Below, in pieces: positions 1 through 12,904 of a stretch of 64,000 nucleotides of DNA; position 1 is the stretch's first letter; each line of letters opens with the position of its first letter. The notes beneath the pieces were generated by a model. That model was not told where the DNA came from, did no database searches, and saw only the letters and a program-made list of their open reading frames with translations. The stretch lies in assembly GCA_029339505.1 (NCBI GenBank), contig JAQISU010000233.1, positions 375,001 through 439,000 on the forward strand, in the 5' to 3' direction. This stretch comes from Unio delphinus (Eukaryota > Mollusca > Bivalvia > Unionida > Unionidae). The position numbers and the translations under genes are program-made.

Positions 1-1195
1 CCAGGTGGTAAATTAAGTCTAGTTGTTTGAATTGTGCTTGGAGTTAAACATGGCTGAATTGAAAGAAAATAAGGGTATTATGTATGGGTGTTTGGAGGCT
101 GGTGGACTATTTGTTTATTTTTATTTTTGTGTTGCTGTAGGGTACGGTTAAGTGGTGAAAAGATGATTGAAAAGGCAGTGTCAGGTCTAGCGTTCTGTTG
201 GTGACAATAGGGTCGCGCCAGATGGGCGTTGAAGTCATGGTTGACTTATTTTTGAGGTTCTTAAGAGGTCGTGTTTCATTTGAAGAACGCATTCTCTAAC
301 CTCGTGGGGTAGTACAGGACGGAACCTGTATTTTGTTTGTCATTGAACTGTTAGCGACTTGCCAGTTGAGAATTGATTTATACAGAGCACATTAAGAAGG
401 AAGAAAGAAATCGTCTACACGCATCTTCATGATCATATATGGTTCAGCGAGGTTTTCATCATGCATAGTTTGACTTGTCTGCATGAATGGAATGGTGTCA
501 ATTTGGAAAACTGTGAAGGACAATTCAAAGCACGTGTTAGTTATTTAGCAGCATGAAGAAATTGTAGTGCACACCACAATTATAGTTGAATCGTGATGTG
601 ATGGTGTTCCAAACTTTAGCGTTTGGGGATAGGTTTTCTTAGGGATTTAGGTAACAACTGGTGTGGAATTTGTAGTGAATTAACAGTGAAAGAAACAAAT
701 AGGATCGTCTGGCACAGACTGAGTTGAAAAATATTTGGGCATTGAAGTCATGGTTGACTTGTTGGAGGTTAGTAAGAGAAGGTGTCTCTGAAGAACGCTA
801 ACCTCGTGATGTGTACAGGTGTACCAAGGTCTATTAGGAGAACGTGTGTCCTGGTGGAAACGCAATCTCCAGACCAGAGTTTTAATGTAAAGAGGAATGG
901 TTCTGGTTGCATTTGATGTCTGTTGTTAGAGACCTATGCTTAGACAAGTCAATTTCGAGGAAGTCGTGAGGGAGTTTGAACCCGACTAAGTGGTTGAAAC
1001 ATTATTTCATCTTGGATTCAACTTGTTTAGATTTGGATAGTTTATGTTGTTGTATATAATCATATTGGTAATCGTTTATCGGGTGTGGGGTTAAATTTAG
1101 GAAAAAAAAAAAACAAACTTCAAATTGTGATTTAGATCACAGAAATGTGGCGTTTGTGTCACTCGGGACGAGTGATCTTTTAAAGGCGGGGGTAA
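1..1195 (+). other. Possible 3' internal end of an LTR retroelement
   Basis: No intact coding frame is visible. The stretch ends in a purine-rich tract (1182-1192) followed at 1196 by TGTAATAAATTTGG, the layout of a polypurine tract next to a 3' LTR. Two related segments of about 75 bp (227-305 and 739-810, both beginning TGGTTGACTT and ending near AACCTCGTG) form an imperfect direct repeat. The element body would lie left of the window, so the assignment rests on the junction alone. Confidence 0.35.
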
Positions 1196-1815
1196 TGTAA
1201 TAAATTTGGAGTAAGTGTTAGTGAATTTGAACCATGCTTGGGTCGTTAGTAGTGATTTTGGGTACAAGCCGAATGACTGTCCCTTTTCGTAACATAGTCC
1301 ATATTAAAATTCAGTGGTGTATACAAGTAGTGTGATTGAAAAGGCAGCATTTATGGTTGGAAATCAGTAAATTATAGAATGGAATCAATAAGTTGGAACT
1401 TGGTAGGTACCGTTTATGTGGCCATAGTGGAAAATTGGCGTATGTATATGAGTGTGATACGCCGGAAATTCTGTGGATGGACTGGCCTAGGGTCGCGCAG
1501 TTAAATATTTCCCAGTTAGTAAGGGAATGCTGGTGTAATTTCTATGGCATGACAAGCTATCGGTACGGAAAACGGATGATAATGAAGAAAAACCATGTAA
1601 AGGTGCAGTTAATGGACGTTTGGGCAAGTTGTCTCCTCTGGGTCGCCCATTGATTACAGCAAAGATTAATAATTATAGCAGACACGTCTTTCTTTCCATT
1701 TTACAACTCAAGTTGTATGGAAGTCTTTGGAAATTTGGGGAAAACATATGACTTCCAGCGTGACTCGCGCCAGGGTTTTGACACCGCTCGGTCAAGTGAA
1801 TACCCCTGTGCTTGT

Positions 1816-1819
<4 letters not shown>

Positions 1820-1894
<75 letters not shown>
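1820..1894. repeat. (TA)n microsatellite
   Basis: Uninterrupted TA dinucleotide run of about 75 bp. It yields spurious Ile-Tyr open frames on both strands. Confidence 0.97.
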
Positions 1895-1898
<4 letters not shown>

Positions 1899-2957
1899 GC
1901 TTTGTGTTTCAGTTGTTTTATGGGTTTCTTCATGGGAAAACATTACATTGCGTTAATATATGGTATTTAAGCTAATTTGCTTATGTGACTTCACTTTGGA
2001 TATATTCTGAGTTCCTATTTTTCTTTAGTTTTGATTTTCTCCGTTTCATTTTGCATTGTTTTAATTGTACATTCATTTGCACATCAGGAATTACTTGATA
2101 CTTATTTTTATAATTTGTGCTAATTGCTTTTAAAGTATCGTCTTGTTCACTATGCAATATGTCTTTTCATTTGCTGTAATTAATTGGCACATGCCGTTTG
2201 TGAATAAGTTATGAACCTTAAAGTTGAATGCATTGGGCATTATGATTTTATAGCATTTAAACCGGAGGAATCTCAGTAAAGGATCACTTCGACGTTGTAT
2301 GTCAGTATTAAAACTTCAAATTTCATGTAATATTCTATTAGTTTGATTGTTTGTTTATGCAAATGTGTTTGATATTACTATGTTTCATATTATGTATTGT
2401 TTATACAATTCCGTGGAAATGTGTTGATGCTAGAGTTGTTACGCAATTAGTTTATTCAATTTCATGGGAATGTGTTGATGCTAGAGTTGTTATGCAATTT
2501 TTCTTTTTCAATTTTGCAGTTATTTGTTCATTAGTAAAATTGATTGCATGCGGCACAAATTTCAGATGTGTAGAATTTCATAGGGTTATATGAAATAAAT
2601 ATGAAATAATTTAATTTGTCTGTTTGGACGATACTGTTTATCGTGAGTTCACAATAAATACCGAATTATATTGAATCCTGAAATTTTGAAGAAGAAACAA
2701 CCTTGTAGATTAAGGATTGAAGTGAGTTATGATTTGTGGATTTTATGCAATAGTAATTGAACATGTAGTAGCATGTGGTAGTTTTCGATAGAACGCTCAC
2801 GTGGCAATTATGATCTGTCGCTATAAAGCGAGGGCAAGATACTACTGTAGTAAGTCAGATTTACGCAGTGTCTGGATAGCTAGTATGGTCTGAGTAAAGT
2901 AAGAGAAGGAATTTTATATACATTTTGAACGTGGTTTGTCCTTTAAGGAAACAGCTT

Positions 2958-2959
2958 TC

Positions 2960-2994
<35 letters not shown>

Positions 2995-3015
2995 GAGACA
3001 GAGAGAGAGAGAGAG
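2958..3015. repeat. (GA)n-rich simple repeat
   Basis: GA/CAGA-type purine run; translated on the minus strand it gives a Ser-Leu repeat with no gene character. Confidence 0.9.
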
Positions 3016-4044
3016 AATCCAGAAGAAGAGAAGTGACGAGTGAAGTCCAGAAAAAGTGGAAGTGACGATTCTGAAAAAGAGGACTAGGAAGTTCAACAAG
3101 GATACGGTAGTCGTAATACGAAACGTTGGAACACATCGACATGAATGTGATGCAATCAGTCGTATACACTGCGGTTTTGTTTTACCGCTCGTTATAATGA
3201 TGAAATAAATCCAAATTTGACACTGCTATTAACTCCTGTTGATACAACTTATGTTGAATTGACATCACCACTATTACTTTGGTTGATTATTTTTTTCTTT
3301 TTCTTGTCTAAGTGGTCTCGTATTGCAATATTTCTTCTCAATAATATTGCCTAGTTCTCTGTTGATATGTTATCTACTCACTCACACCAGGTCATAACAT
3401 CGAAGAGGTCATTTCCTAGATAACATAGTTAAATGCAATTAACATCCACTCTTACTAAAAAGGAGACGTTACTTGAATACGGTGAACTCTGAAGCAATCA
3501 TGTGCAATATATGCAAAGTCAGCAGTACTGTAGCCTTATACTGCATTAGATGTGGAAAGAAGGCAAGGAATATTAACATCAGTTTAAGTTGTTCAATATA
3601 CAATAGTTCAATTATAATGGTTGAAATGAAAGCTATAACTATACCATACCACAATTATTTCTAGCCAATTCTTTCAAACCTTAAGATGGGACATATTGGG
3701 GAGTTTAGTACAGAAGAGAGTATCAAATTTCGTATTTTAAAATGATGGGGTCACATAGCACATTCTAATTTATATAATAAAACCAATTATCAATCTAAAT
3801 CAACATAAATTTACGGTGGCCATCAGTAATGCAAATGTATTGCTTTGGTAATTTATTAAGTACAAATGTTTTCCCTTGAAAATACGCCTCTTCAACTAAT
3901 CATAAGAGAGATCAATGTAGAGTAGCAAGTACTGGTGTGATATCTTATGACATCCAGTAAAATCTAATTTAAATAAAGTCACTATATTCATAGCCTAAAA
4001 ATAGATTAATTCTTAGCTAATTGTATTGTCCACTTGAAATAAAG

Positions 4045-4046
<2 letters not shown>

Positions 4047-4104
<58 letters not shown>
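4047..4104. repeat. (TTA)n microsatellite
   Basis: Trinucleotide run; on the minus strand it translates to poly-Asn inside an otherwise meaningless 65-codon frame. Confidence 0.96.
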
Positions 4105-4105
<1 letters not shown>

Positions 4106-4854
4106 ATGTACTCTCCTTACACTTTTCCATCCTATTCAGCACTGAATGGAAAGGGAGATGTGGTGAGTAAGTTACGCCATCGTGATTTACTTCAATCATT
4201 AAACGATCATCCAAAGATTAGTTTCTGGAAAAAACTTAAATAAAGTCATTAACACATGATTATTATGATGTTTGAGAAGTGTAAGTGGAACTTCTTGTTG
4301 AAATATCATCGTGTTTCTGATGATTCAAATCGCAAAAAGTAAACCGTTGTCTTGATACTCTCCATATAGTGATTGTTTACCTTTACAGATGTATCGCAAA
4401 TGCAGATTTGTACTTGTCTCATTATAACCTTTAGTTTTTAGTACTAATCCAAATGTGACTTTGATGATGCAAGATGCACGGTTACTTAAAACAATGTTAA
4501 CAACGTCATCTTAATCTAAGGTAGCCCATTCGAATATAACTCTTGTAGATCTTCTAATGTACGTGGTACCCATTTACATCCATGACCGGGAGCTTGGCCA
4601 TATTTGTGAACGGATATAGTGTAATATTTCACCCCACCCCACTCATATTTACATTTGTTAGTGATAGGTGTTCTAATCATATTTCATTAAAACGTCTGCT
4701 TCCGTGAATACTCTTGCAAATTTATCGTCTACCCTCTTTTAACAAATGTACTGCAAACTGATTCATGATACTAAAGTCTCGTGACATTTCCTTTGCCAAT
4801 AACCTGATGTTTAGGCTAGAGACTTGTCTATTGTATGACAAGACGTGAACCAAA

Positions 4855-5050
4855 GTTAAGTTATACAGATAATATGTAAACCTATGTAAAGTTTTATCGG
4901 ACGAGATGCGAACACAGATCAAATTGAATCAGACAAGATGTGAACCTAAGTAAAGTTATACAGATAATATGTAAGCCTGTGTAAAGATTTATCAGACGAG
5001 ATGTGAACACAGGTCAAGACAAGATGTGAACCTGGGTCAAGTTTTATCAT
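4855..5050 (+). repeat. Degenerate tandem repeat, about 2.5 copies
   Basis: The phrase AGTTATACAGATAATATGTA recurs about 90 bp apart, as do GACGAGATG(T/C)GAAC and GACAAGATGTGAACCT. The unit is roughly 90 bp with internal duplication. No coding potential. Confidence 0.75.
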
Positions 5051-6226
5051 ACTAGGTGCAAAATGTTATCCTGAACCTGAGTAATGTTTAAGAGACTTTG
5101 TACGAGTTTTAAAATGACAGACTGGACAAAAATACAGGCCACTGGCCTTGACATTGAAACTGGAGGCTATCTTTATGAATAATAAATCCAAAATAAATGA
5201 AAGGGTACAGTTTCATGAAATTATCTTCATTGATTCAAAACTTATATCTGTACCTTATATATATCTATGTTTTCACCTACTCTGGCCTTAACCTTCTGAA
5301 AGGGAGTGGCCATGATGTGCGTTACACTTTCCATTCTTTATAATTAAATGGATAAAGTGTAATTACAAAACCTTAAGTGATTTAAAGTTCTACTCTGGAC
5401 CCAAGTCAGTTATATTTTGCCTATCTGTGACCTTCACTTTGAGGTTTAGGTACGCCTATGGTTTATAATGTGTGTGTGATTTGGATTTGTAACACAGGAT
5501 TTAAAACATTTCAACATATGGTTTAAAGCATACATTCTACACGTGATGTATAATGAAATGGGCATGTTGTATTACAGTATCTTTAATCTTTCAATCAATA
5601 CAGCAGGAGATAAATTCCTTGTTTTCATTGTGCACAATTTTATCTGACTTATCCAAGAAATGTTAAAGGAAATATACAGTCGTATTAATTAATCTTTTAA
5701 TAAATAAAGTTATGAATATATTGTTTGTAAACATTAAAGTTATAATTATGTTAATAAATATATGTATATTGGTTGGTTAAATTACAGACTCTTCATCTTG
5801 AATGTCTGCATGTTTGAATCTTTGTCATAGATCAATGAAAAACACGTGCTTTTCAGCTGATGAAGACATTTATAGTTTTATTAAAACATAGAAGCAACAG
5901 AAATATTCAGATGTTAAAACAATCATGTACTGCCTACACACAATAGTTATACCAAAATAACTTCAGACTCAAATCAAAAGGCAACTATTTCAAAGATAAC
6001 AATACATGGACAGGTGCGTTTCAGCTCCACATGAACAGGTACGTTTAGAAGATTATTATTAGTATTATTACTATTCTCTTCGTTTATGGTCTATAAATGA
6101 CAATTACATTGCAAAATCAATCATATGATCTGGTTCATGGGAAGTTATTCATTTTTAATAATTATTCTAACTTTAATTTGACTTTTATTACATTTACAAG
6201 TATCGGTATATAGTTAAAAAAATTAT

Positions 6227-6314
<88 letters not shown>
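6227..6314. repeat. (CA)n(TA)n compound microsatellite
   Basis: CA run passing into a TA run of about 70 bp. Confidence 0.96.
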
Positions 6315-6315
<1 letters not shown>

Positions 6316-6760
6316 GAATGCGTTACACTACATTATACACTATTGAAAAATGAAAGATGGTCCCACTTTTCCTCTTCATACTTTTGCAAACTTTTATTGG
6401 ATAAAGGACAATTCATATAATGAATAAAATTAGGATATTTGATGCACAACAATAAGTGTAATTATGATAAAGTTGCAAGAAAGTTTAGGAACTTAGGCAG
6501 CTGATCAAAATTGTTAGTTCCTCAACAAAACTTTCTTGTATTACAATAAAAGTTGTGATCCACACAACAAGTGATTTAATAAGTCTTAATTAACTAGCAT
6601 CCACACAACAAATGATTTCATAAGTCTTAATTAACTAGCGTCTCATACAATAAGTGCATAATATTTGTGTTATCCCATACTTTAAAAAACTACATTTTCC
6701 ATCATCTATGAACTGTATTATTTTCTTTTTAACGGAAAGAAACAAATTTGTGAAAATAAC

Positions 6761-6766
<6 letters not shown>

Positions 6767-6809
<43 letters not shown>
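6767..6809. repeat. (TA)n microsatellite
   Basis: TA run of about 43 bp that yields false Ile-Tyr frames on both strands. Confidence 0.95.
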
Positions 6810-6812
<3 letters not shown>

Positions 6813-8263
6813 GTGAACACGAACCAATTTTGTATTCTTTTTTGCAATGTTATCAAAAAATGAATGAATGTTTTCACTTCTTATCACTTACAGTACACAC
6901 TGACTGTCTTGACCAAAATTTCGCATTTATACACACACACACACACACACATCTATTTATGATTGCTTTGATATTTAGTCTCATGCCATAAATGCAAAGG
7001 GAGGAATCGTGTTCCTGATTCTGCTGTACCATCTGCTAAACCCTAGTAGATCGGATAAATATATCTAACATCCATGAATGAAACTTATGGTAGTATGAAC
7101 TGAAGTATAGATAATCCTAAATGTCTTATCACAAGTCAAAAAGTATATAATGTATATATATATAATGACCCATCAATATGTTCCTTATACTAGTCGAGAT
7201 TAGAATAAAATATTTGAATAAAAGGAATAACTATATTATACAATACAAATATTCCATACACAGCTGATGAATACTACCATAGCAGATATTTCACTCAATT
7301 CCAATCTAATTAAAATCAAGACTACTCATCAATGTATAGATCAGAAAGACACCGATGCGACGTCATGTTTTTGTTGACCTTTATCGTCGCCAATCAAATT
7401 ACAGACTTCGTACTGCTGAATAAGACAAACGACATTCGAAACAAATTTCTAACTTGATTCTCAATCGCTTCCAATGGGAAAAAAGAAAGTGTGCAAAAAT
7501 GTATACTTGAGACAAGACAAATGAGACAATCAAGCAGTAGGTAGACATCGTACACATCGGGTAGACGTGATAATATTTAAATATGCCGAAGTCATTTCCA
7601 GTATAGTGCGATCGCTGTATCAATACGTAGTCAATATATATCTACACCGAGGCTTTACTGTATCTCATTTGCAAAACCGGGACCTCATAAATCCTGAAAC
7701 TGGATTGGAAGATGATCGTGGATTTGGCTAGTAAGGCAATTGTTATACTGGCTATGAGCTACGAAGAATATGGACGAGAGACTTGAACTCAGTACCTCAA
7801 GAAGACATCACATTTGCAATTGGCCAGACATCCATCAAGTGGCCACCGAAAAGATGGAAGGGAACGATCCCTGAGAGAAAACTGTTGATGTGGGTATTCA
7901 CAGCTTAACTATTATCTTCTTCAAAGACCGGTTTACACTTACCATCGAAAGAAATGCTATATCTATGAGACACCTTCAGTTTCCTGGCCCTTCCAGGAAC
8001 ATCAACATATCATTTGAGGAAGAATTACCAATGCTTGGCAAAAGGCAGATATTACACATATGAAGTTTCATGACAAGTAGCCAAGAAGGTGGAGAATGAA
8101 CTGCAATGATACATTGGTTGTCTATACTGGAACACGGGGCAGAAAATCGTGAAAATGGTGATGATTCGTTAATGCAAATGACTGATAGAGTCAACCTGCA
8201 TCTAGATGCTTTCCTTACAATGCTAAATACGCTGAATCTGATAAAAGGAAATTCATGAGAATT

Positions 8264-9045
8264 GTGTCACTTGGTGGAGAAGAGTGCAATGATTATGGCT
8301 AGAGTCACACTGACTCGGATAATATTTATACTACTTTTATAAATAAGGCACATTTGAATATGACATAAATTATAATGTTCAGTTACATTGCATAGCAATT
8401 GTATTTATCTCTGATGTCTATGGACTGTCAAACTAGCAGACAAAACTGGCAACCGGTCTTAACATGAGTAACCAATTTTCCAGGTAGAGGTTTTTCAGTT
8501 AAACGTCTTTGAAAGTCTGTTAAGTTTTGTTTAGCTATGCATAGTATCTCTTTCGCTATTACTGTTTATGTAAAATACATTAAAACAATTATTACCAAAT
8601 CCATGTATATCCCTGTATCATGATGTCCGCCATTTTGGTTTAGCATGATAGTTTCGTATTAGATATTCTGTACTTTCGCATTTCCAATTATTCTCTCTAA
8701 CTGTAGTAGAGTACTGATTAGAACATCACTTGCATGTTTTAGTGATAACATCATTGCAATACCGTTGTGTCCATGTATGCAATTTGTGTTTTGATGTGAT
8801 AATAGCGGTCGTTTGCATCTACTTGAATTGCGTCAATTATTCAAGACTTAAGTTATCATCATAAAGTTTAATTTCACATAAACGTGAGCTCATAAAGTGT
8901 ACTCATTCGTTTCATAGACATGCCTATGGACTGTCTAAATTTATGTTATATTCAAATGTGCTTTATTTATAAAAGTAGTATAAATATTATCCGAGTCAGT
9001 GTGACTCTAGCCATAATCATTACACTCTTCTCCACCAAGTTACAC
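8264..9045. mobile_element. 782-bp inverted-repeat (foldback/MITE-like) element
   Basis: The left arm (8264-8371) reads GTGTCACTTGGTGGAGAAGA and continues through a region containing GACTCGGATAATATTTATAC. Its reverse complement, with few changes, fills 8937-9045. Arms of about 108 bp flank about 565 bp without coding potential. This is the structure of a non-autonomous element with terminal inverted repeats. I could not identify a target-site duplication, so the family is unassigned. Confidence 0.8.
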
Positions 9046-10125
9046 TACAGTATTCAAATACTTATTTGTATCTAATTGATGTATTTGTAATGTGTAATAA
9101 ATAAAAAGACTCAAAATACTTGTAATAATAGTCAAACTTTGACGTACATACGTTCCTGGTTAAAGAATATTTACCTCGTGTAATGGTCGCATGACGATCA
9201 AAAAGGCAATCTCATGAGCTAATATTAGGAAGGTCTCGTGAGAGTGAATATTGATGTTTTTACATTAAATTATGTGATCTTAAACTAAATATAATTAATA
9301 CATAACACTGTGTTCTCTTAGAAGCAATGCATTGTTTATACCTAGGTTTAGAGCAATGAGTATATAATACTAAACCATATGTTGTTTATTGGGATCGTGG
9401 ACGTCATTTCAAAGTGACAATAATTCAAAGTTTACTTTATAACAGCTCTCTCTCTCTCTTTCTCTCTACTTTTGTTCTACAACTTTGTTAAATTAACGCA
9501 ACTTTTTATGGCTGATCAGTCATATGTAACTGAAATACTGCTAAAATCCCGTGAAATTCTTTCGATCACATGTGATGTGTCTATAATTTAAAGTATAGAA
9601 GAACATGTTTTTCTTGTTTGTCATTGTTTATAAATACTACAAAAGATGTTGCAATTTGACTGAAACAAATCAACAAAATGTGCTTAAATGTATTAACTCG
9701 ACAATTTAACAACTTGACCATGTAAAAATGACTATATGTTCCTAATTATGAATCATAAGGTTTCATATTTGTAGTTGTGAAGGGAATTAATACAATTCAG
9801 TTCAACTTTAGATGCTGGGAGTTTTACTAAACTTTGTGCTTTGCATATACCTAAAAAGTAGTCTCCCTTTTACACACAATTGATTATAGAGTTCACAATC
9901 AATTATCTGCTCGACCAACTGATGATCGATATATATATATATATATCGATATATATATATATAGAACAAACATGAGCCCACGTACTGGTAAACACAGGTG
10001 CTCGACGCGAGCTTGATGTGAAGAAAAAAAATAATAATTTAAAGGAAAAAAAAACATACAGAGTGAGAAAAATACCTTAGAGTACCCCCATGACCCATTC
10101 AGACATATGACCCCCTCTATATTAC

Positions 10126-10132
10126 TATATAA
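10126..10132 (+). promoter_or_regulatory. TATA box in left TIR, facing inward
   Basis: TATATAA followed by AAAAG, about 270 bp upstream of the leader ATG at 10399. It would drive rightward transcription into the unit. The identical box exists in the right TIR on the other strand. Strength and start site are inferred. Confidence 0.55.
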
Positions 10133-10398
10133 AAAGAGAAGGTTCGTAACTTCCGAACACTTGGTTCTACCCATGACCCTCGATTTCATTCTGCTATTTC
10201 TTTATTTAAAAGCACACGACCATTCTCTATGGCTTGTTTTACTCCTGAGATATTTTTCTATTCATCAAGCCATCATTGACTGTTCTACGTTGTACCAAAC
10301 TAAAGTTACGGCTTCCGAAACGTGCGATTTTCGCGAATTTTTCATCTGTGGACAAGTGCGAGCAACTTTGACAACCGGTGAAAAGAGCTAGATTTACC

Positions 10399-10445
10399 AT
10401 GTTTGCGACTCTACGACGTATGCCTTCTTCAATTACAGAACAGTG
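10399..10445 (+). CDS. Predicted TIR-encoded first coding exon of the transposase
   Basis: The 47-nt open segment starts with ATG in a TTACCATGT context, encodes MFATLRRMPSSITEQ plus two bases (TG), and meets a GTAAAT donor at 10446. Joining it to the acceptor at 16353-16354 gives TG|G (Trp) and keeps the long transposase frame open, which otherwise has no ATG for about 200 codons. A second donor, GTAAGT at 10458, lies 12 bp further and would place a stop (TAA, 10447-10449) in the leader. The join is predicted from phase and splice consensus only. Confidence 0.55.
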
Positions 10446-10941
10446 GTAAATGCAAAAGTAAGTTTTTACTTACCATTAACTTGATTCAACTTTAGAAATC
10501 CTGTTCCATGGAATAATTAGACATTTTCTTCTTCACTGCACAAAAGTTAAGCAATCGACTCTATTTTCAAAACAGTTAAACTATGCGGCACACACGTCAA
10601 CGCCGAAATATGATTGGCTCAAAAGGTTATACTTAAATAACATCAATGCACAATATAAATAAATATTTTCAGTCATTATCTAGCGTATTTCTGTAAATTT
10701 TAATTTAACGTAGTGCACTAATTATTATTTTATTGATTGTATAATAGTTAGTATGCATAGCTTAATTAATTCCCCTGAATTGACCCACTTTCATAACCAA
10801 AAAGTTGCGCGAAATTTAAATTTTGAGAAGGGTCAGTTGCAGACGCTGGAATAGATAAAACAGAACAGAAATTTCTTAAATTGGCTAATGGTTTAAATGA
10901 TAGAATATCATGGCTGTTGTGACTTGGCAAGTTAGGCTTTC

Positions 10942-10944
<3 letters not shown>

Positions 10945-11034
<90 letters not shown>
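10945..11034. repeat. (TA)n microsatellite
   Basis: Pure TA run of about 90 bp, followed downstream by a (TTA)n run at 11129-11178. Confidence 0.97.
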
Positions 11035-11036
<2 letters not shown>

Positions 11037-11127
11037 AGAATTGAAAATAATTTGAACTTGTAATACTGTTTGCCAAATATTTGAACAAATGAGAAAATAA
11101 TAATAATAATAATAACAATAACAATAC

Positions 11128-11179
<52 letters not shown>

Positions 11180-12601
11180 GGAATCAAAGAAATTGTTATA
11201 AAAATAAATTATTACAATTCTGGTATAGTAGTTTAAAATTTGATATAGTTAATTTACTCTGAAATTTACTTTGTTTTATATAAGACAGTATGACATTTGC
11301 TCATCACAATGGTCTTCCGGTTTTTATAAGTTAGGGAAATCCCTATTCTTTTATGAAGAAAAAAACCCAACATCTTTTACATTGATTATTATTCAGAAAT
11401 ATGACATTAATCATTAAAACTTTGAATAAAACTGATCATATAATATCAATTATGCATATAAAATATTCACTCCAGCAAGTACAACAAAAACAAGAAACAC
11501 AAAAGTGAAAACTGTACTCAATGTATATTGTACAGTAAATGTTATCTGACAAGATTATTTAAAACCTTTTCAAATCTGAAATGTTGTCACCTTGCTCTGA
11601 TTAATTAATACACTTACAGAACTAGTGTTACCAAAACTGAGTGATTGTTATATGAAAAAAAAAATACATATATGACCTCTCACAAAAAATAATTTATACT
11701 ATTTTCCTACATTGTTCATTTTGCATAGAAGCAAACAGGCATCAAACAAAAGGAACATATATTGTAAGTAATACACAACATATACTACTTTTTTCAAGAT
11801 AAGACCATACATGCATGGGTGATTTTGTAAACAGTGGAGTGGTGGTAATAGACATACAAAATGTTCTTTTTGTTTTAAAAAATTGCTTACATGTACAAAA
11901 CCAGAATGATTATAAAATAAGAAATGTACAGTTATTGATCTACTATTAAGGTATGCACAATTTACTGATTGATTGGTTCTGTAAAATACATTTGCAATAT
12001 AAAATTTCAAATATAGCTACATGAAAGTATATTATTGTAATCTTTCATATCAATAGTATTTTGAAACATGTCACAGATTGACTGGGTCTATCACAATAAT
12101 CCACAATAAAGTGATTTGTATACATCAATCATACATTTATATTTTATGGTAAGCATATAATTGCATATCTATAGGACCTGATAATTTCCAAACCAAGTGT
12201 ACCCGATAAAGGTCTGTTCCTTCTACAGCCAAGTAATTTGGTGACACCATCCTGAATTCCATGTTATGCCAGACATATAACTAAATGCTGTTATTATATA
12301 TCAGTTTCAAAGCCAGTATAGGGTCTGTCCAATCCCTGTATAGTCTAACTTACTTTTGAACATTAATAAAATAATAATGTGTCAAATGGCTAGTGCTTCC
12401 TTCATAATACTCTGGGTGAAACAAAGTCTATTTATTCATCCAGTTATACGAAATTTGTAAAAAAAAAACATATATATTGGTGTGACCATAATTTTTTCTT
12501 TTTTAAATCATATAAAAATCCTTCACCACTGTGATTAAAACAAAGAATCATTAATTATCTCTCTGTAACATTAAAGTACAACATGATTAATAATAATTCT
12601 G

Positions 12602-12604
<3 letters not shown>

Positions 12605-12681
<77 letters not shown>
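12605..12681. repeat. (TA)n microsatellite
   Basis: TA run of about 77 bp followed by a GA-rich stretch. Confidence 0.96.
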
Positions 12682-12691
<10 letters not shown>

Positions 12692-12904
12692 AAGAGATAG
12701 AAAGAGAGAAAACAAATGGCAATATAATTTAAACACTGAATCATTGAATGGGCCATGTCTGCTCTTTAACAATCAAAATCTTCATTAATGTTAGTGGTGC
12801 CTAGCACTTATATGTGAAGTACATGATAGTTTTACACTAAAAAAAATTGGCATCTTGTATGTAGCACATAACATGCTTCCGAAATGAATTTAATTAGCCC
12901 AGTA

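Larger units (their letters stand above)
1196..3235 (+). repeat. Candidate long terminal repeat (about 2 kb)
   Basis: Starts with TG directly after a purine tract. Contains a TATA-like TATAAAG at 2822-2828 and an AATAAA signal near 3204-3209, which is promoter then polyadenylation order for an LTR. It also holds a (TA)n run, a two-copy 58-bp repeat near 2407-2500 and a GA-rich run at 2958-3015. No second LTR copy is available, and the right end is a guess. Confidence 0.3.
3236..8263. other. Repeat-rich intergenic DNA
   Basis: No supportable gene. Contents include a (TTA)n run (4047-4104), a degenerate tandem repeat (4855-5050), CA/TA runs (6227-6314, 6767-6809, 6932-6951), and a two-copy 42-bp repeat (about 6558-6641). 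From 7650 to 8260 there is a slightly more GC-rich block with short broken open stretches on +, probably an old repeat remnant that I cannot classify. Confidence 0.6.
9467..10652 (+). repeat. Left terminal inverted repeat
   Basis: Begins TACTTTTGTTCTACAACTTT and ends near ACATCAATGCACA. Its reverse complement is 22821-24053. Contains a TA run (9928-9963), a TATA box (10126-10132), an ATG (10399) and a splice donor (10446). A 94-codon open frame (10107-10391) is present word for word in both TIRs, but its upstream end overlaps the predicted TATA box. Confidence 0.93.
10653..12900. other. Subterminal non-coding part of the 14.6-kb unit
   Basis: AT-rich sequence lying inside the predicted first intron of the transposase. 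It holds a (TA)n run (10945-11034), a (TTA)n run (11129-11178) and a (TA)n run (12605-12681). Around 12180-12330 the minus strand has a short open stretch that might be a further remnant of the SGNH-like pseudogene. Nothing else is supportable. Confidence 0.6.

Noticed and set aside
1673..1975. ORFs rich in Ile-Tyr over TA runs (also at 6635, 10885, 12571, 20417, 23375)
   Set aside because: They are microsatellites read in frame; open on both strands, with no conserved residues.
4017..4214. Poly-Asn ORF
   Set aside because: Produced by the (TTA)n run on the minus strand.
10107..10391. 94-codon ORF repeated exactly at 23082-23366 in the other TIR
   Set aside because: Its identity merely reflects TIR identity. 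It starts upstream of the predicted TATA box, has no domain, and the leader ORF at 10399 explains the region better.
11699..12010. 103-codon minus ORF inside the large unit
   Set aside because: Low-complexity hydrophobic composition, no recognisable motif, no splice context.
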